A DNA stretch of 64,000 nt, taken from the NCBI RefSeq assembly GCF_001648775.1, contig NZ_LVEJ01000023.1:293731-357730 (forward strand), read 5' to 3'. Every line of letters starts with the position of its first letter. Position 1 is the first letter of the stretch. Origin of the DNA: Pseudomonas fluorescens. GTDB taxonomy: Bacteria; Pseudomonadota; Gammaproteobacteria; Pseudomonadales; Pseudomonadaceae. Below, piece after piece: positions 56,027 through 64,000 of this stretch. Made by a program: the position numbers and the translations under genes. The notes beneath the pieces are model-generated. The model searched no databases, had not been told where the DNA came from, and saw only the letters and a list, made by a program, of their open reading frames with translations.

Positions 56027-57139
56027 TCACTTCTTGGTGGTATCGGCTGCGGCGACTTTCTTGTCGGTCGCGGCGGCTTTGGCTGGCACGGTCTTCTTCG
56101 CTGGAGCCTTGGCCGGGGCCTTTTTAGCTGGGGCCTTGGCAGCCGCTTTTTTCACCGGAGCCTTTTTGGTTGCCGGAACAGCGGCTTTTTTCGCGGCAGG
56201 AGCCGGAGTGACCGGTTTGGCGGCTGGCTTCACGTCCTGTGCCGCAACCATGGTCACTGGCTTCGGTGCAGGCATGTTGTATTTGCTCAGCAGGGCAACC
56301 ATGGTGTTTTGCGGGGTCACCAGCAGTTCAACACGACGATTCAACGCACGACCTTCAACACTGTCATTGGCCGCACGCGGTGCTTCGGAACCCATACCAC
56401 GCAACATCAGGCGATCACGCTGCAAGCCGCTGAGGCGGAAGATCGCGGCAACGGCCTGGGCACGTTCCTGACTCAATTTGATGTTGGCCGGGGCGGCACC
56501 GGTGGTATCGCTGTGACCGAGTACCAGCACGGCGGTTTTCGGGTCGGCTTCAAGGATTTTCGCCACGCGGGTGAACGGGCCGAGGGTGACCGGCAGCAGC
56601 ATGGCCGGGCGATCCGGGTTGAATGAGCCTTCGACCGGCGCCGTCACGACCAAGACGTTTTCACGGCGCTCGAGTTGCAGGTTGCTGTCCTTGACCGCTT
56701 CACGCAGGCGCGGCTCATAGTCATCCAGCCATGCTTGGGTGACTTTCGGGTCCGGCATTGGCACAGCTTGAGTGGTCGGCTGATCCTTGCCGCCGAACGG
56801 CCACCACCACTTGCCGCCAGTGTCGGCATCAGCCTTGGCCACGGCGACCGGCTTCTTGGCTTCCGGCGCTACTTCCGCCTTCATGTCAGCCTTGGCAGCT
56901 TCATCATCGGAACCAAACGGCCAGTACCAAGGGCTGCTGCTTTCAGTCTTGACCACTGGCGCAGTGGCCGCAGGCTTCAGCGGTGCCGGAGCCGGAGCCG
57001 GAGCCGGCTCTTTTGCCGCCACTTTGTCAGAAGAACCGAACGGCCACCAACTGCCGCCGTCCGCATCGTTTTTTGGGGTCTGTGCGCAACCGGTGATCGC
57101 TACACACAGGGCCAGGGCGAGGGTCTTTTTAGATGACAT
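56027..57139 (-). CDS. OmpA-domain lipoprotein with WPFG repeats and Ala/Lys/Pro-rich tail
   Basis: A 370-residue lipoprotein (lipobox ITGC, Cys18). The N-terminal part has three copies of a Trp-rich motif: WWPFGSSDK (31), WYWPFGSDDE (71) and WWWPFGGKDQ (111), separated by Ala/Pro/Lys linkers. An OmpA-like peptidoglycan-binding domain follows (about 160-285), with VLVLGHSDTTG, NIKLSQERAQAVAAIF and NRRVELLV. The tail (about 305-370) is an Ala/Lys/Pro-rich run resembling histone H1 or AlgP repeats. It probably links the outer membrane to peptidoglycan; the role of the tail is unknown. Confidence 0.85.
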   Translation of the reverse strand: MSSKKTLALALCVAITGCAQTPKNDADGGSWWPFGSSDKVAAKEPAPAPAPAPLKPAATAPVVKTESSSPWYWPFGSDDEAAKADMKAEVAPEAKKPVAVAKADADTGGKWWWPFGGKDQPTTQAVPMPDPKVTQAWLDDYEPRLREAVKDSNLQLERRENVLVVTAPVEGSFNPDRPAMLLPVTLGPFTRVAKILEADPKTAVLVLGHSDTTGAAPANIKLSQERAQAVAAIFRLSGLQRDRLMLRGMGSEAPRAANDSVEGRALNRRVELLVTPQNTMVALLSKYNMPAPKPVTMVAAQDVKPAAKPVTPAPAAKKAAVPATKKAPVKKAAAKAPAKKAPAKAPAKKTVPAKAAATDKKVAAADTTKK

Positions 57140-57252
57140 TGAAAATCCACAAAATGAAGTAATGAAAAATCAGAGCACTTTCGCCCGGATAAACAGCCGT
57201 TTTGAATCGAAAATCACGCCGAGGTTCCGACCCTGGAAACTCGATTGAGGTT

Positions 57253-58398
57253 TTACAGACAAGTGGCAAGCACCCGTGCGAGCTGCTGCGCGCGCGGATC
57301 CATCAAGACGTACGGCCCAAGGGTATTTGTCACAAATCCGAAGGCGACATCATGCTCAGGGTCAGCAAAACCGATGGAACCGCCCGCGCCTGGATGGCCA
57401 AACGCCTTGGGGCCAAGGCCATAAGTGGCGTTGGGCACGTCCGGTTGGTCGAGCATGCAACCCAGACCGAAACGGGTGCGGGTCAGCAACGTCTTGTCTT
57501 CGCCGAGGCTGTGTTCGCGGGTCAGCTCCTCGAGCATGTCGCTTTCAAGCAGACTGCCATCGAGCAGGCCGGCATAAAAACCGGCCAGACTGCGTGCGTT
57601 ACCGTGGCCATTGGCCGCCGGTTGCTGCATGCGGCGCCACTCCGGTTTGTTGGTGCTGGTGAGCACTGACGGCGGATTGGTGAAAGCGCGGGTGGTCATC
57701 GCGGTCGGTTCGCGCAGGGTCACTTGCAGCAGACGTTGGGCGGCGGCATCGCCGGCATTGCCCTTGCCGCGAGCGATGTGTGCCACGCGGTGGAATTCTT
57801 CGTCAGCCAGACCAATGTGGAAATCCAGGCCCAACGGCTTGGCCACTCGCGCGACGATCGATTCGCCCGGCCCACGACCGTCGGCACGACGCAGCAATTC
57901 GCCGATCAGCCAGCCATAGGTGATTGCGGCATAACCATGGCCAGTGCCCGGCGTCCACCATGGCGCTTCGGCCGCAAGGGCATTAACCATGGTTTGCCAG
58001 TCGTAAAGGGTTTCAGGCGCCAGCAGTTCACGCAGCGCCGGCAAACCGGCCTGGTGACAAAGCAATTGGCGCAGGGTGACGGATTCTTTGCCGGCAGCGG
58101 CGAATTCCGGCCAGTAGCGGGCGACCGGAACATCCAGTTGCAACTTGCCTTCGGCGACCAGTTGCAGCGCGGTGACGGCGGTAAAGGTTTTGGTGCAGGA
58201 GAACAGGTTGGCGATGGTGTCGCTGTGCCAGGCTTCAGCACCATCCTTGTCGGCGGTACCGGACCAGAGGTCAAGGACGGTTTCTCCACCGACCTGAATG
58301 CACAGGGCTGCGCCGCGTTCCTGGGGATCGTCGAACAGTGCGGCGAAAGCTTCGCGCACCGCTTCGAATTGAAGCTCGTAATGTCCCTGAATCTGCAC
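57253..58398 (-). CDS. Serine hydrolase, beta-lactamase/esterase EstB type
   Basis: A 381-residue class-C-beta-lactamase-fold hydrolase. The catalytic SxxK is SCTK (67-70), the Tyr motif is YAAITYGWLIGEL and the third motif reads AFGHPGAGGSIGF. No signal peptide is visible, so a cytoplasmic esterase of the EstB kind is more likely than a resistance enzyme. The start is the GTG at 58398, six nt after GGGGGAG; a TTG at 58404 touches that ribosome site. Confidence 0.85.
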   Translation of the reverse strand: MQIQGHYELQFEAVREAFAALFDDPQERGAALCIQVGGETVLDLWSGTADKDGAEAWHSDTIANLFSCTKTFTAVTALQLVAEGKLQLDVPVARYWPEFAAAGKESVTLRQLLCHQAGLPALRELLAPETLYDWQTMVNALAAEAPWWTPGTGHGYAAITYGWLIGELLRRADGRGPGESIVARVAKPLGLDFHIGLADEEFHRVAHIARGKGNAGDAAAQRLLQVTLREPTAMTTRAFTNPPSVLTSTNKPEWRRMQQPAANGHGNARSLAGFYAGLLDGSLLESDMLEELTREHSLGEDKTLLTRTRFGLGCMLDQPDVPNATYGLGPKAFGHPGAGGSIGFADPEHDVAFGFVTNTLGPYVLMDPRAQQLARVLATCL

Positions 58399-58517
58399 CC
58401 GCAACTCCCCCGCGAAAACGCTCTACAAAGTGGCCCGCATTGTTCCAGCCCCAGAGGGATTTGGGAACAGCTGCGGGCCGGACGGTTATTTCAGACATTT
58501 CGCTTAAGCGGCTGACG

Positions 58518-58597
58518 CCTTCGCGAGCAGGCTCGCTACCACAGGGGATCTCTTATGCTGCCAAGATCCAGTGTGGGAGCAAGCCTGCTTGCGAAGA
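58518..58597. repeat. Inverted REP pair (REPIN-like) 9
   Basis: A diverged inverted REP pair (CTCGCTACCACAG; GGGAGCAAGCCTGCTTGCG) lies 24 nt from the end of the glycosyl-hydrolase-like gene. Confidence 0.82.
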
Positions 58598-58620
58598 ACG
58601 ATAACGCGGTGCCTAAGGAC

Positions 58621-61092
58621 TCAGTGACCATTCCCCGAATGCCCACCCGCATGCCCTGCCCCGGCGCCCTTGCCAGCCTCACCCTTGCGGCCACCTTCAG
58701 CTTCATGCACCGGCGCCTTTTGCGCTTCCTGACCTAGCTGATCGATCGCCTGCAAATTACTTTTTCGCACGGTTTCCACAAAACCCTGATATGGCAGATC
58801 GGTCACGCCCACCAGACCAAAGTGACCATTCTCACCATCGAGCAAACGCCCGGTCACCGGCTGATCCAGATACTGAAACCAATGCACGCCAACAATCGAC
58901 GGTTCACTCAGCGCCTGCTTGAGGAAATTGGCGTACGCCGGGCCGCGATCTTCTTCCTTGCTCAGTTGCGTCACGCCGCCCCAGAACGGGCCGCGATCGG
59001 CCGAGCCGAAATTGAACTCGGTGATCAATACCGGTTTGTCCAAAGCGCCGAGTGCGGCAAAGTCATAACCGTCCTGCGGCTTCAGCGTGTACATGTTGAA
59101 GCTCAGCACATCGCAATACTGCGCGCAGGACGCCACGGCTTCCGGGGTGCTGATGGCGAAACGGCCGCCGAGCAGCAGTTGGTTCGGCGCGTGCCATTTC
59201 AGCGAGTCGGAGATGGTTTTGAAGTAGGTATCGGCGAAGACCTTCTGGAAGTATTTGAAGTCCGCCTCGATTTCCGGGTGCTCAGGACTTGGCAGCGGTG
59301 GCACGAAACCCGGGTCTTCCATCAACTCCCACGCCGGCAGATCAATGCCCCACGCCTTCGACAGCCCCGCCTGATTGCGATACTTGTCGCGCAACTGCTT
59401 GAGGAACGCCCGTTTCGCCGGCACGTCGGTGGTCATTTTCAAGGTGCCGTAAGCCAGCGCGTAGCGGGATTTCGCATCATCGCCAGGACCGGCCCACGCC
59501 AACTCGTTGTCTGCGTAATAGCCGATCAGCCATGGATCGTCGCGGTGATCTCGGGCGGCAATGGCCACGGCGCGCTCGGTGGCCATGGCGAAACGCGGAT
59601 CGAACGGATCCGGCATGCCGCCCCACCAGTCGTTGCCGGTGCTGATGCTGGTGTAATCGCCGACGATCGACAGCGGCAAGGTATACGGCACGCGTTCGGC
59701 ATCAGCCAACTCAGGTGCACTCCAGTTGCCGACCGTGTTGAAACCCCAGGCTTGCAGACGATCAAGCGTGTGGCTGGCCCACTGTTGCTCATCGACAGTG
59801 GCCTTGCACGGCTCGGCAGTTTTTTCTGTGGTTGCTTGTACCGTTTCAGTCTTGGCTGCTTCAGCAACGCCGGATTTCGGCTCAGCAGGCACAGCGGCAG
59901 GCTCAGCGCCTTTCACCGCAGCGGTTTCCGCGGCTTGCGTCTTCGCCGCTTCAGCGATCCCGGATTTACTCTCAACGGCCGGTTTGCACGGCTCACCGTA
60001 GACACGCTGCAAGTTTGCGCCGTAGAAGTCGTACCAGCGCCCGTTACCGTAACCCCGGCCCTGATCGGCGCCGTTGCCACCACGGTTGTCGCCCTCGCCA
60101 AAATGTTTGGCCAGTGGTTCATCGGGTTTCGGTAGCGATTCGAACATGTACTCGCGACCGGCGACGTACGTCTGGTTGACGTCCGGGCTGACGGTATTCA
60201 CGCCCAGCGAGTAAAACGGATGCCCTTCAGGCGTGACCAGATACCAGCGGCCGTCACGTTTTTCAGTGCGGAAGAAACCGCTGGCCTTGAACGCCGGGCC
60301 TTTGCTCCAGCCACCGAACTTGTCCAGCGAGGACTTCTCGCGCTCGGCCAGCCAGGTTTTCAGCTGTTGCTGTTCCTTGGCGGCGGCGGATTTCAGTTGT
60401 TCGTCACTAGCGACTTTTTCCGGCCACTTGCTGCGGGTCGATTGCCCGTAAGCGTCGACCAGATTGCCGTAGACGGCTTGGGTCACGGCATCGCCGTCCT
60501 GCACGCCGAAACGTTCGAGCAACAAGCTCTGCGCGACTTTCGGCTGATCCATCGACAGGCTCACCGAAACCACCTGACTGCGATCCAGCTCACCGCTGCT
60601 GCTGGCCAGCAACACGCGCTGACCATCGACGGTCATCGGCATCGGTGGCCCGGCCTTCATGCCTTGGCTCAGCGGCGTCGAGGCCACCAGCGGCACCAAC
60701 AGGGTTTGCGCCGGGCCGGCCGGCAGGTCGACGCGACTGATCAGCGTCTGGCCATTGTTGCTCTGGATTTGCACGTAGACCGTCACGGCCCAGTTCATCG
60801 CGCTCTGCAGGCGCAGGCTCATCATGCCCGACTGCGACCAGTCCCACGCGCCGGTCTGCGGCGCCAGGCGCAAGGTCGGCCGCGCCACCGGGTTGAACGT
60901 CACGCGGCGCAGCACTTCACCTTCCGGGGTTTGTTCAGCGTTGGCTTGCGGCAGATCGGCGTTTTCAGTGGTGACTTTGACCACGTCGGCGGGACGCACA
61001 AAGTTGAACAGGGTCTGCTGACCGGCAGGCGCTGCCAGCAACGGGGCAGCGAAGATCAAGGCGAATACGGCAGGCAACGAACGGCGGATCAT
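58621..61092 (-). CDS. Secreted glycosyl-hydrolase-like protein (beta-galactosidase/agarase-like)
   Basis: An 823-residue exported protein. Signal peptide MIRRSLPAVFALIFAAPLLA with cleavage near APA. An N-terminal beta-sandwich-like region (about 30-190) is followed by a TIM-barrel-like catalytic part with GRWYLVTPEGHPFYSLGVN, GFNTVGNWSAPELADAE, DDPWLIGYYADNELAW (a likely acid/base Glu) and KPVLITEFNFGSADRG (a likely nucleophile Glu). Between these lies a low-complexity insert with two KSG[IV]AEAAKT repeats bounded by EPCK motifs, and the C-terminus ends in a Gly/His/Lys run. Start ATG at 61092. Substrate unknown. Confidence 0.75.
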   Translation of the reverse strand: MIRRSLPAVFALIFAAPLLAAPAGQQTLFNFVRPADVVKVTTENADLPQANAEQTPEGEVLRRVTFNPVARPTLRLAPQTGAWDWSQSGMMSLRLQSAMNWAVTVYVQIQSNNGQTLISRVDLPAGPAQTLLVPLVASTPLSQGMKAGPPMPMTVDGQRVLLASSSGELDRSQVVSVSLSMDQPKVAQSLLLERFGVQDGDAVTQAVYGNLVDAYGQSTRSKWPEKVASDEQLKSAAAKEQQQLKTWLAEREKSSLDKFGGWSKGPAFKASGFFRTEKRDGRWYLVTPEGHPFYSLGVNTVSPDVNQTYVAGREYMFESLPKPDEPLAKHFGEGDNRGGNGADQGRGYGNGRWYDFYGANLQRVYGEPCKPAVESKSGIAEAAKTQAAETAAVKGAEPAAVPAEPKSGVAEAAKTETVQATTEKTAEPCKATVDEQQWASHTLDRLQAWGFNTVGNWSAPELADAERVPYTLPLSIVGDYTSISTGNDWWGGMPDPFDPRFAMATERAVAIAARDHRDDPWLIGYYADNELAWAGPGDDAKSRYALAYGTLKMTTDVPAKRAFLKQLRDKYRNQAGLSKAWGIDLPAWELMEDPGFVPPLPSPEHPEIEADFKYFQKVFADTYFKTISDSLKWHAPNQLLLGGRFAISTPEAVASCAQYCDVLSFNMYTLKPQDGYDFAALGALDKPVLITEFNFGSADRGPFWGGVTQLSKEEDRGPAYANFLKQALSEPSIVGVHWFQYLDQPVTGRLLDGENGHFGLVGVTDLPYQGFVETVRKSNLQAIDQLGQEAQKAPVHEAEGGRKGEAGKGAGAGHAGGHSGNGH

Positions 61093-61186
61093 AAGAACGG
61101 AGTTCTCCCTAACAACCAACTAAGGCCAATGGAAAAGCATGGCAGAGAGATAGACAACGCGGCGGGCAAAACTGCCCACCGTTGTC

Positions 61187-63331
61187 TCAGGATATTTCAC
61201 GACGGAACGGCGGCAGCGCATTGAGGATCGCCTTGCCGTAGCGCTGGGTGACCAGTCGCCGATCGAGCAAAGTGATGGTGCCGCGGTCTTCTTCGGTGCG
61301 CAGCAGACGCCCGCAGGCCTGAACCAGTTTCAACGAGGCGTCGGGCACCGAGATTTCCATGAACGGATTGCCGCCGCGGGCTTCGATCCACTCCGACAAC
61401 GCCGCTTCGACCGGATCATCCGGCACCGAGAACGGGATCTTGGCGATCACCACGTGCTCGCAGTACGCGCCCGGCAAGTCGACACCTTCGGCGAAACTGG
61501 CCAGACCGAACAGCACACTGGAATCTCCGCCATCGACCCGCGCCTTGTGCTTGTTCAGGGTTTCCTGTTTCGACAGGTTGCCTTGAATGAACACTTGCTT
61601 GCGCCAGTCGCGGTCGAGGCCGTCGAACACGTCCTGCATCTGTTTGCGCGAGGAGAACAGCACCAGCGTGCCGCGCGAACCTTCGACCAGATCCGGCAAC
61701 TCACGGATGATCGCCGCCGTGTGGGCGGCGGCATCGCGCGGATCGGCCTTCAGATCCGGCACGCGCAACACACCGGCGTCAGCATGGTGGAACGGGCTCG
61801 GCACGACAGCGGTGACGGCTTTTTTCGGCAGACCGGCGCGCATGCGGAAGCGGTCGAAAGTACCCAGCGCGGTCAGGGTTGCCGAGGTCACCAGACAGCC
61901 GTAGGCGACGTTCCACAAGCTGCGGCGCAAGGTTTCCGCCGCCAGAATCGGGCTGGCGTTGACCTCGATGTCGAACAGCGAACCGCTTTCGGCCAGGGTC
62001 AGCCAACGCGCCATCGGCGGGCTGTCTTCCGGGTCTTCGGCGGTAAATGCGCTCCACAACTCCCAGTTGCCCGAGGCGCGGGACAACAGGCTGCCGAACA
62101 GCGGATACCACTCTTCGGCCTGATTGCTGGCGATGCCGATGTTGACCTCGCCGTCCATGCCTTCCTTGAGCAAGTCAGTCAGGCGCGTGAACAGGTCGTT
62201 CAAACGCGAGAAGCCCTTTTTCAGCTCGATGCCCATTTCGCGCATGTGCTCGGGAATCACCCCGGCGACGAACCGATGACGCGGGCGCTCACGGCCCTCG
62301 ACGTCTTCACCGGGCTTGAAATCGGCGACTTGTTCGCAGGCGCTGAACATGAACTGCTGTTGGGCCTTGATCTCCCGCGCCAGCTCCGGCACTTGTTCGA
62401 TCAGCTTGCCGAGATCGCCCGGCAACGGATGCTGGGCGAGCAGTTTGGTGAGGTTCTTGGCGGTGGTTTCCAGCCAGTCGGCAGTGGAGCGCAGGCGCGT
62501 GTAGTGGGCAAAGTGACCGATCGCCTTGTCCGGCAAGTGGTGGCCTTCGTCGAACACGTAAATGGTGTCGCGCGGATCCGGCAATACCGCACCGCCGCCC
62601 AAGGCGAGGTCAGCCAACACCATGTCGTGGTTGGTGACGATGACGTCAACCTTGCCCATGCCTTCGCGGGCCTTGTAGAAGGCGCACTGGCCGAAGTTCG
62701 GGCAATGACGGTTGGTGCACTGGCTGTGATCGGTGGTCAGGCGCGCCCAGTCGGCGTCTTCCAGGGCATTCGGCCAGCTGTCACGGTCGCCGTCCCATTT
62801 ATTGCCGGCGAGCTTTTCGATCATGCTGGTGAACAGCTTCTGACTGGCCTCATCGACCTCGATCTTGAAGCCTTCTTCTTCGAACAGCTGTGCGGTAGCG
62901 GTTTGCGCGTGGCCTTCCTGCAAGAGCATGTCGAGCTTGGACAGGCACATATAGCGGCCACGGCCCTTGGCCAGGGCGAAGCTGAAATTCAGCCCGCTGT
63001 TGCGCATCAGGTCGGGCAAATCCTTGTAGACGATCTGCTCTTGCAGGGCCACGGTCGCAGTGGCAATGACCAGGCGCTTGCCAGCGAGTTTGGCGGTCGG
63101 GATCGCGGCCAGGCTGTAGGCCACTGTCTTGCCAGTACCGGTGCCGGCTTCCACCGCAACAATTGCGGGGTCGCCACTGCGCCGGCCTTCGTCGTCGGTG
63201 TCGATATCCCCGAGGACTTTGGCGATTTCAGCGATCATCAGGCGCTGGCCGTAACGCGGCTTGAGGCTCTTGGCCTCTAGAAAACGCGAGTAGGCGCCCT
63301 GGATCGTGGTTTTGAGTTCAGTGCTGATCAT
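61187..63331 (-). CDS. dinG: ATP-dependent DNA helicase DinG
   Basis: A 714-residue superfamily 2 iron-sulfur helicase that unwinds DNA ends, D-loops and R-loops. Walker A is VEAGTGTGKTVAYSL (near residue 61), the four Fe-S cysteines are in RYMCLSKL and CTNRHCPNFGQC (near 132-222), the DEAH-type box is VFDEGHHLPDKA, and motif VI is QACGRLLRTEEDRGTI. Length equals E. coli DinG (716). The start ATG at 63331 has a weak ribosome site. Confidence 0.96.
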   Translation of the reverse strand: MISTELKTTIQGAYSRFLEAKSLKPRYGQRLMIAEIAKVLGDIDTDDEGRRSGDPAIVAVEAGTGTGKTVAYSLAAIPTAKLAGKRLVIATATVALQEQIVYKDLPDLMRNSGLNFSFALAKGRGRYMCLSKLDMLLQEGHAQTATAQLFEEEGFKIEVDEASQKLFTSMIEKLAGNKWDGDRDSWPNALEDADWARLTTDHSQCTNRHCPNFGQCAFYKAREGMGKVDVIVTNHDMVLADLALGGGAVLPDPRDTIYVFDEGHHLPDKAIGHFAHYTRLRSTADWLETTAKNLTKLLAQHPLPGDLGKLIEQVPELAREIKAQQQFMFSACEQVADFKPGEDVEGRERPRHRFVAGVIPEHMREMGIELKKGFSRLNDLFTRLTDLLKEGMDGEVNIGIASNQAEEWYPLFGSLLSRASGNWELWSAFTAEDPEDSPPMARWLTLAESGSLFDIEVNASPILAAETLRRSLWNVAYGCLVTSATLTALGTFDRFRMRAGLPKKAVTAVVPSPFHHADAGVLRVPDLKADPRDAAAHTAAIIRELPDLVEGSRGTLVLFSSRKQMQDVFDGLDRDWRKQVFIQGNLSKQETLNKHKARVDGGDSSVLFGLASFAEGVDLPGAYCEHVVIAKIPFSVPDDPVEAALSEWIEARGGNPFMEISVPDASLKLVQACGRLLRTEEDRGTITLLDRRLVTQRYGKAILNALPPFRREIS

Positions 63332-63430
63332 GGATTGTCGGGCGCAAAAAACGCTGGATAAATTTTCAGTGGTTTCGGATGGCGGCTATCATACCCCGCT
63401 AATTAATCCCGCGCAGAACGGAGTGCCCCA

Positions 63431-63895
63431 ATGACACCTTTTAGCCTCGTTTACCCCCTGCATGTGCTGTCCGCCCTGGTCTGGGTCGGCGGCATGTTTT
63501 TCGCCTGGATGGTCCTGCGCCCGGCGGCTGTGAAGGCCCTCGACGGCCCTGCTCGCCTGACCTTGTGGGTGGAAGTGTTTCAAGGTTTTTTCCGGTGGGT
63601 CTGGGTCGCGGTGATTCTGCTGCCGATCAGCGGCGTGGGCATGTTGCATTTGCAGCAGGTCGGGTTTGAAACCGCGCCGAAATATGTGCAGGTGATGATG
63701 GGGCTGTACGTGGTGATGACGGCGCTGTTTATCCGCATTCAGGGGTTGATGCTGCCAGAGTTGCGCAAAGCGGTGGAAGCGAAGGACTGGCCGACGGGTG
63801 CGGCGGTGCTGGGGCGGATTCGCCGGGTGGTGGGGCTTAACTTGATTGTCGGGTTGGTGCTGGTGGCGATTGCGGCGGCTCGTCCGATGATTTGA
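63431..63895 (+). CDS. CopD-like small membrane protein
   Basis: A 154-residue inner-membrane protein with four hydrophobic segments. YPLHVLSALVWVGGMFFAWM contains the conserved His of the CopD-like family, VEVFQGFFRWVWVAVILLPI follows, and IRRVVGLNLIVGLVLVAIAAAR ends the protein. The family is related to copper-resistance CopD domains, but no copper genes are close, so copper transport is not claimed. GGAG lies 9 nt before the ATG. Confidence 0.82.
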   Translation: MTPFSLVYPLHVLSALVWVGGMFFAWMVLRPAAVKALDGPARLTLWVEVFQGFFRWVWVAVILLPISGVGMLHLQQVGFETAPKYVQVMMGLYVVMTALFIRIQGLMLPELRKAVEAKDWPTGAAVLGRIRRVVGLNLIVGLVLVAIAAARPMI

Positions 63896-63915
63896 AGATC
63901 GGGGATTAGATCAAA

Positions 63916-64000
63916 AGCCCCTCACCCTAGCCCTCTCCCGGGGGAGAGGGGACTGAATGGGGGATATTGAAGAAATACCCCGACTTGAGATATCGGCTCT
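63916..64000. repeat. CCCTCACCC-type repeat unit (truncated by the window edge)
   Basis: GCCCCTCACCCTAGCCCTCT, the CTCCCGGGGGAGAG hairpin and GGGGACTGA match the units at 18709-18975. Confidence 0.82.

Noticed and set aside
57253..58398. A class C beta-lactamase resistance gene
   Set aside because: No signal peptide and the third motif is HPGAGG rather than KTG, which fits EstB-type esterases.

Overview
The window is about 64 kb of GC-rich chromosome from a fluorescent pseudomonad (Pseudomonas fluorescens group). The evidence is an Emh/Ttg/Mex-type RND pump end, a complete pca cluster with PcaR-type operators, the bra (leucine/isoleucine/valine) transport operon, rapA, a mucR-like MHYT-GGDEF-EAL gene, a ccoM-like small gene with an ANR box, and nine inverted REP pairs of the GTGGGAGCGAGC..GCTCGCGAA type that is common in this group. 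I see no rRNA, tRNA, CRISPR array, insertion sequence or prophage. The two window edges cut an RND transporter gene (left) and an intergenic repeat (right).

1-15.7 kb: the tail of the RND inner-membrane pump and its outer-membrane channel. Then an OprD-type porin, a trans-aconitate methyltransferase, and a whole protocatechuate (beta-ketoadipate) regulon on the minus strand in the order pcaR, pcaK, pcaI, pcaJ, pcaF, pcaH, pcaG, pcaT, pcaB, pcaD, pcaC. Together these genes import 4-hydroxybenzoate and related acids, cleave protocatechuate and convert it to succinyl-CoA and acetyl-CoA. PcaR-like sites lie before pcaI, pcaK and pcaR, and one lies before the porin, which suggests that the porin belongs to the regulon.

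15.7-34.5 kb: a small charged protein, the phosphate transporter Pit, a 1.1-kb repeat island, two very small genes (one a ccoM candidate), a LysR regulator with a RidA/class-V aminotransferase pair, rapA, an MFS transporter, a YkgJ-type Cys-cluster protein, an MHYT-GGDEF-EAL protein whose 3' end overlaps a convergent dehydrogenase gene, a 732-residue protein with a tubulin/FtsZ GTPase signature, and a DUF2288 gene.

34.7-50.9 kb: braCDEFG, a second-type acyl carrier protein, two tandem secreted halovibrin-like proteins, and a four-gene operon (DUF2282, DUF692, DUF2063, DoxX) with the layout of a bufferin/MbnB-type metal-handling RiPP system. These are followed by a LysR/SDR pair, a lipoprotein, a FAD enzyme and a PLP-dependent cysteine-synthase-like enzyme.

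51-64 kb: nhaA, a small unknown gene, an S-type pyocin with a colicin E3-like nuclease end plus its likely immunity gene, a SlyB-type lipoprotein, pdxH, an OmpA-domain lipoprotein with a histone-H1-like tail, an EstB-type serine hydrolase, a secreted glycosyl-hydrolase-like protein, dinG and a CopD-like membrane protein.

The main candidates for less-described biology are the bufferin-type operon (43.2-45.6 kb), the chromosomal tubulin-like GTPase (31.7-33.9 kb), the small ANR-controlled ccoM-like gene (19.45-19.64 kb), and the E3-like pyocin that lacks the usual catalytic His (52.9-54.1 kb). All family assignments were made by reading the sequence; no database search was possible.
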